Positions 21,592 through 22,505 of a DNA stretch of 22,505 nt are shown in pieces. The notes beneath the pieces were generated by a model. That model did no database searches. It had not been told where the DNA came from and saw nothing but the letters and a program-made list of their open reading frames with translations. Source of the stretch: DASPLX01 sp035627375 (GTDB lineage: Bacteria; Pseudomonadota; Gammaproteobacteria; Burkholderiales; Burkholderiaceae_D); the NCBI GenBank assembly GCA_035627375.1, contig DASPLX010000031.1:1-22505 (forward strand), given 5' to 3'. Position 1 is the stretch's first letter; each line of letters begins with the position of its first letter. A program made the translations under genes and the position numbers.

Positions 21592-22505
21592 TTAACGGGT
21601 TGCGAGTTGATAGGGCACTTCGATCGTGGCGCGCACACCGCTCGGTTCGTTCGGAACGATGATCAATTGCGCTTGATTGCCATGCAATAGCTTGAGGCGT
21701 TCGCGGATACTTTGCAAGCCCAGGCCGGTGCCGTTGCTGGGGATCGCGCCGAAGCCCAGGCCGTCGTCGCTGACCGACACGCGCAGCTTGTTGTCCACGA
21801 TCTCGGCCGCGACGCGCAGGGTGCCGCCTTCTTCCTTCGCTTCCAGGCCGTGCTTGATGGCATTTTCGACCAGGGATTGCAGCATCATCGGCGGGAAGGA
21901 CGCGCTGCGCAAGCCGTCCGGAATCATGAACTCGACCTGCAGCCGCTCTTCCATCCGCATTTTCAGCAGATCGAGATAGGAGCGGACGATGTCCGCCTCT
22001 CGGCCGAGATTCGTCACCGATGCCGCTTCGCGCATCTGCGGGAGAACGGCGCGCAGGTATTGGATCAGGCTGCGCTGCATCTTCGCCGCGCGCGGCGGAT
22101 CGGTTTCGATCAGGTATTCGACCGATGCCAGCGTGTTGAACAGGAAATGCGGTTCCACCTGGGCCTGCATCATTTGCATCTTCGCTTCGCTGACCTGGCG
22201 TTGCAGGGCTTCCCGTTCCGCGGCCGCGTTGGCGACCTGGGCTCGCGCCTCGGCACGCTTCTTTCCGCCCATCAGGGCTTTCATGCCGAACAGGCCGACC
22301 AGCATCGCGAGAACGAAGTTCATGAACCATTTGGATGAAGTCTGGCGATAGGTCGAGATCTTCTCCTCGGCGGCATCCTCGACGGCTTCCTCGATCGCAT
22401 TGCTGACCTCTTGCCCGACCTCGGGCGGCAGCGGAATATGGACCGTGTTCGGCGTGACCAGGGCTTTCGGCAATTCCGGCGGGATCGGCGGCGCGGGCAG
22501 AGCGG
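21592..22505 (-). CDS. LytS/YpdA-like sensor histidine kinase (5' end outside window)
   Basis: The frame is open to the right edge, where it reads a Pro/Ala-rich stretch. The only in-window start near the edge is a TTG at 22473, so the gene probably begins outside. One membrane segment (MNFVLAMLVGLFGMKAL) lies at about 22320-22270, then a coiled coil. Next comes the His_kinase domain with phosphoacceptor H in QVEPHFLFNTLASVEYL (H109 counted from 22473) and a HATPase domain with N-box LVENAIKHGLEAK and G-boxes DDGLGFG and GTGLGLQSIRERL. It should phosphorylate the downstream LytTR regulator. The signal is unknown; little periplasmic or sensory sequence is visible in the window. Confidence 0.9.
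   Translation of the reverse strand, partial: ALPAPPIPPELPKALVTPNTVHIPLPPEVGQEVSNAIEEAVEDAAEEKISTYRQTSSKWFMNFVLAMLVGLFGMKALMGGKKRAEARAQVANAAAEREALQRQVSEAKMQMMQAQVEPHFLFNTLASVEYLIETDPPRAAKMQRSLIQYLRAVLPQMREAASVTNLGREADIVRSYLDLLKMRMEERLQVEFMIPDGLRSASFPPMMLQSLVENAIKHGLEAKEEGGTLRVAAEIVDNKLRVSVSDDGLGFGAIPSNGTGLGLQSIRERLKLLHGNQAQLIIVPNEPSGVRATIEVPYQLATR

Overview
The window looks like chromosome of a high-GC betaproteobacterium, probably Burkholderiales and perhaps Oxalobacteraceae. This is inferred from the kynBUA operon with a divergent Lrp-type regulator, the GC-rich codon use and the gene families present. No marker gene fixes the species.

Left end (1-1311): the 3' part of a GGDEF-EAL cyclic-di-GMP protein, then tRNA-Arg(TCT). 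The tRNA 3' half is the left attachment site of a small integrated element (about 1267-6561, 5.25 kb). The element carries a HTH protein, a chimeric ORF joining a tail tape-measure remnant to an HNH nuclease, small unknown genes, a higBA toxin-antitoxin pair and a tyrosine integrase. It ends in a second copy of the tRNA 3' end. It looks like a decayed prophage or satellite whose integrase and toxin-antitoxin genes are intact.

Centre (6588-16398): a two-gene operon on the minus strand and the most interesting part of the window. The first gene encodes a 2357-residue protein made of 257 consecutive in-register octapeptides of the type A-L-T-T-A-Q-I-A. They are organised into a 27-octad (648 bp) super-repeat and capped by a C-terminal domain with Ca-binding loops typical of large secreted proteins. 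Its stop overlaps by 8 bp the start of a 914-residue protein with TPRs, an O-GlcNAc-transferase-type (GT41/SPINDLY) domain and a SAM methyltransferase domain. The layout suggests a dedicated enzyme that glycosylates, and perhaps methylates the sugars on, the Thr/Ser-rich repeat protein. That link is inference.

Right part (16634-20000): kynA, kynU and kynB on the minus strand turn tryptophan into anthranilate via N-formylkynurenine and kynurenine. A divergent Lrp/AsnC regulator (kynR-like) shares an AT-rich promoter region with them. Next come an unrecognised gene (about 196 aa), a terminator-like hairpin, and a LytTR response regulator with its LytS-type histidine kinase; the kinase runs off the right edge.
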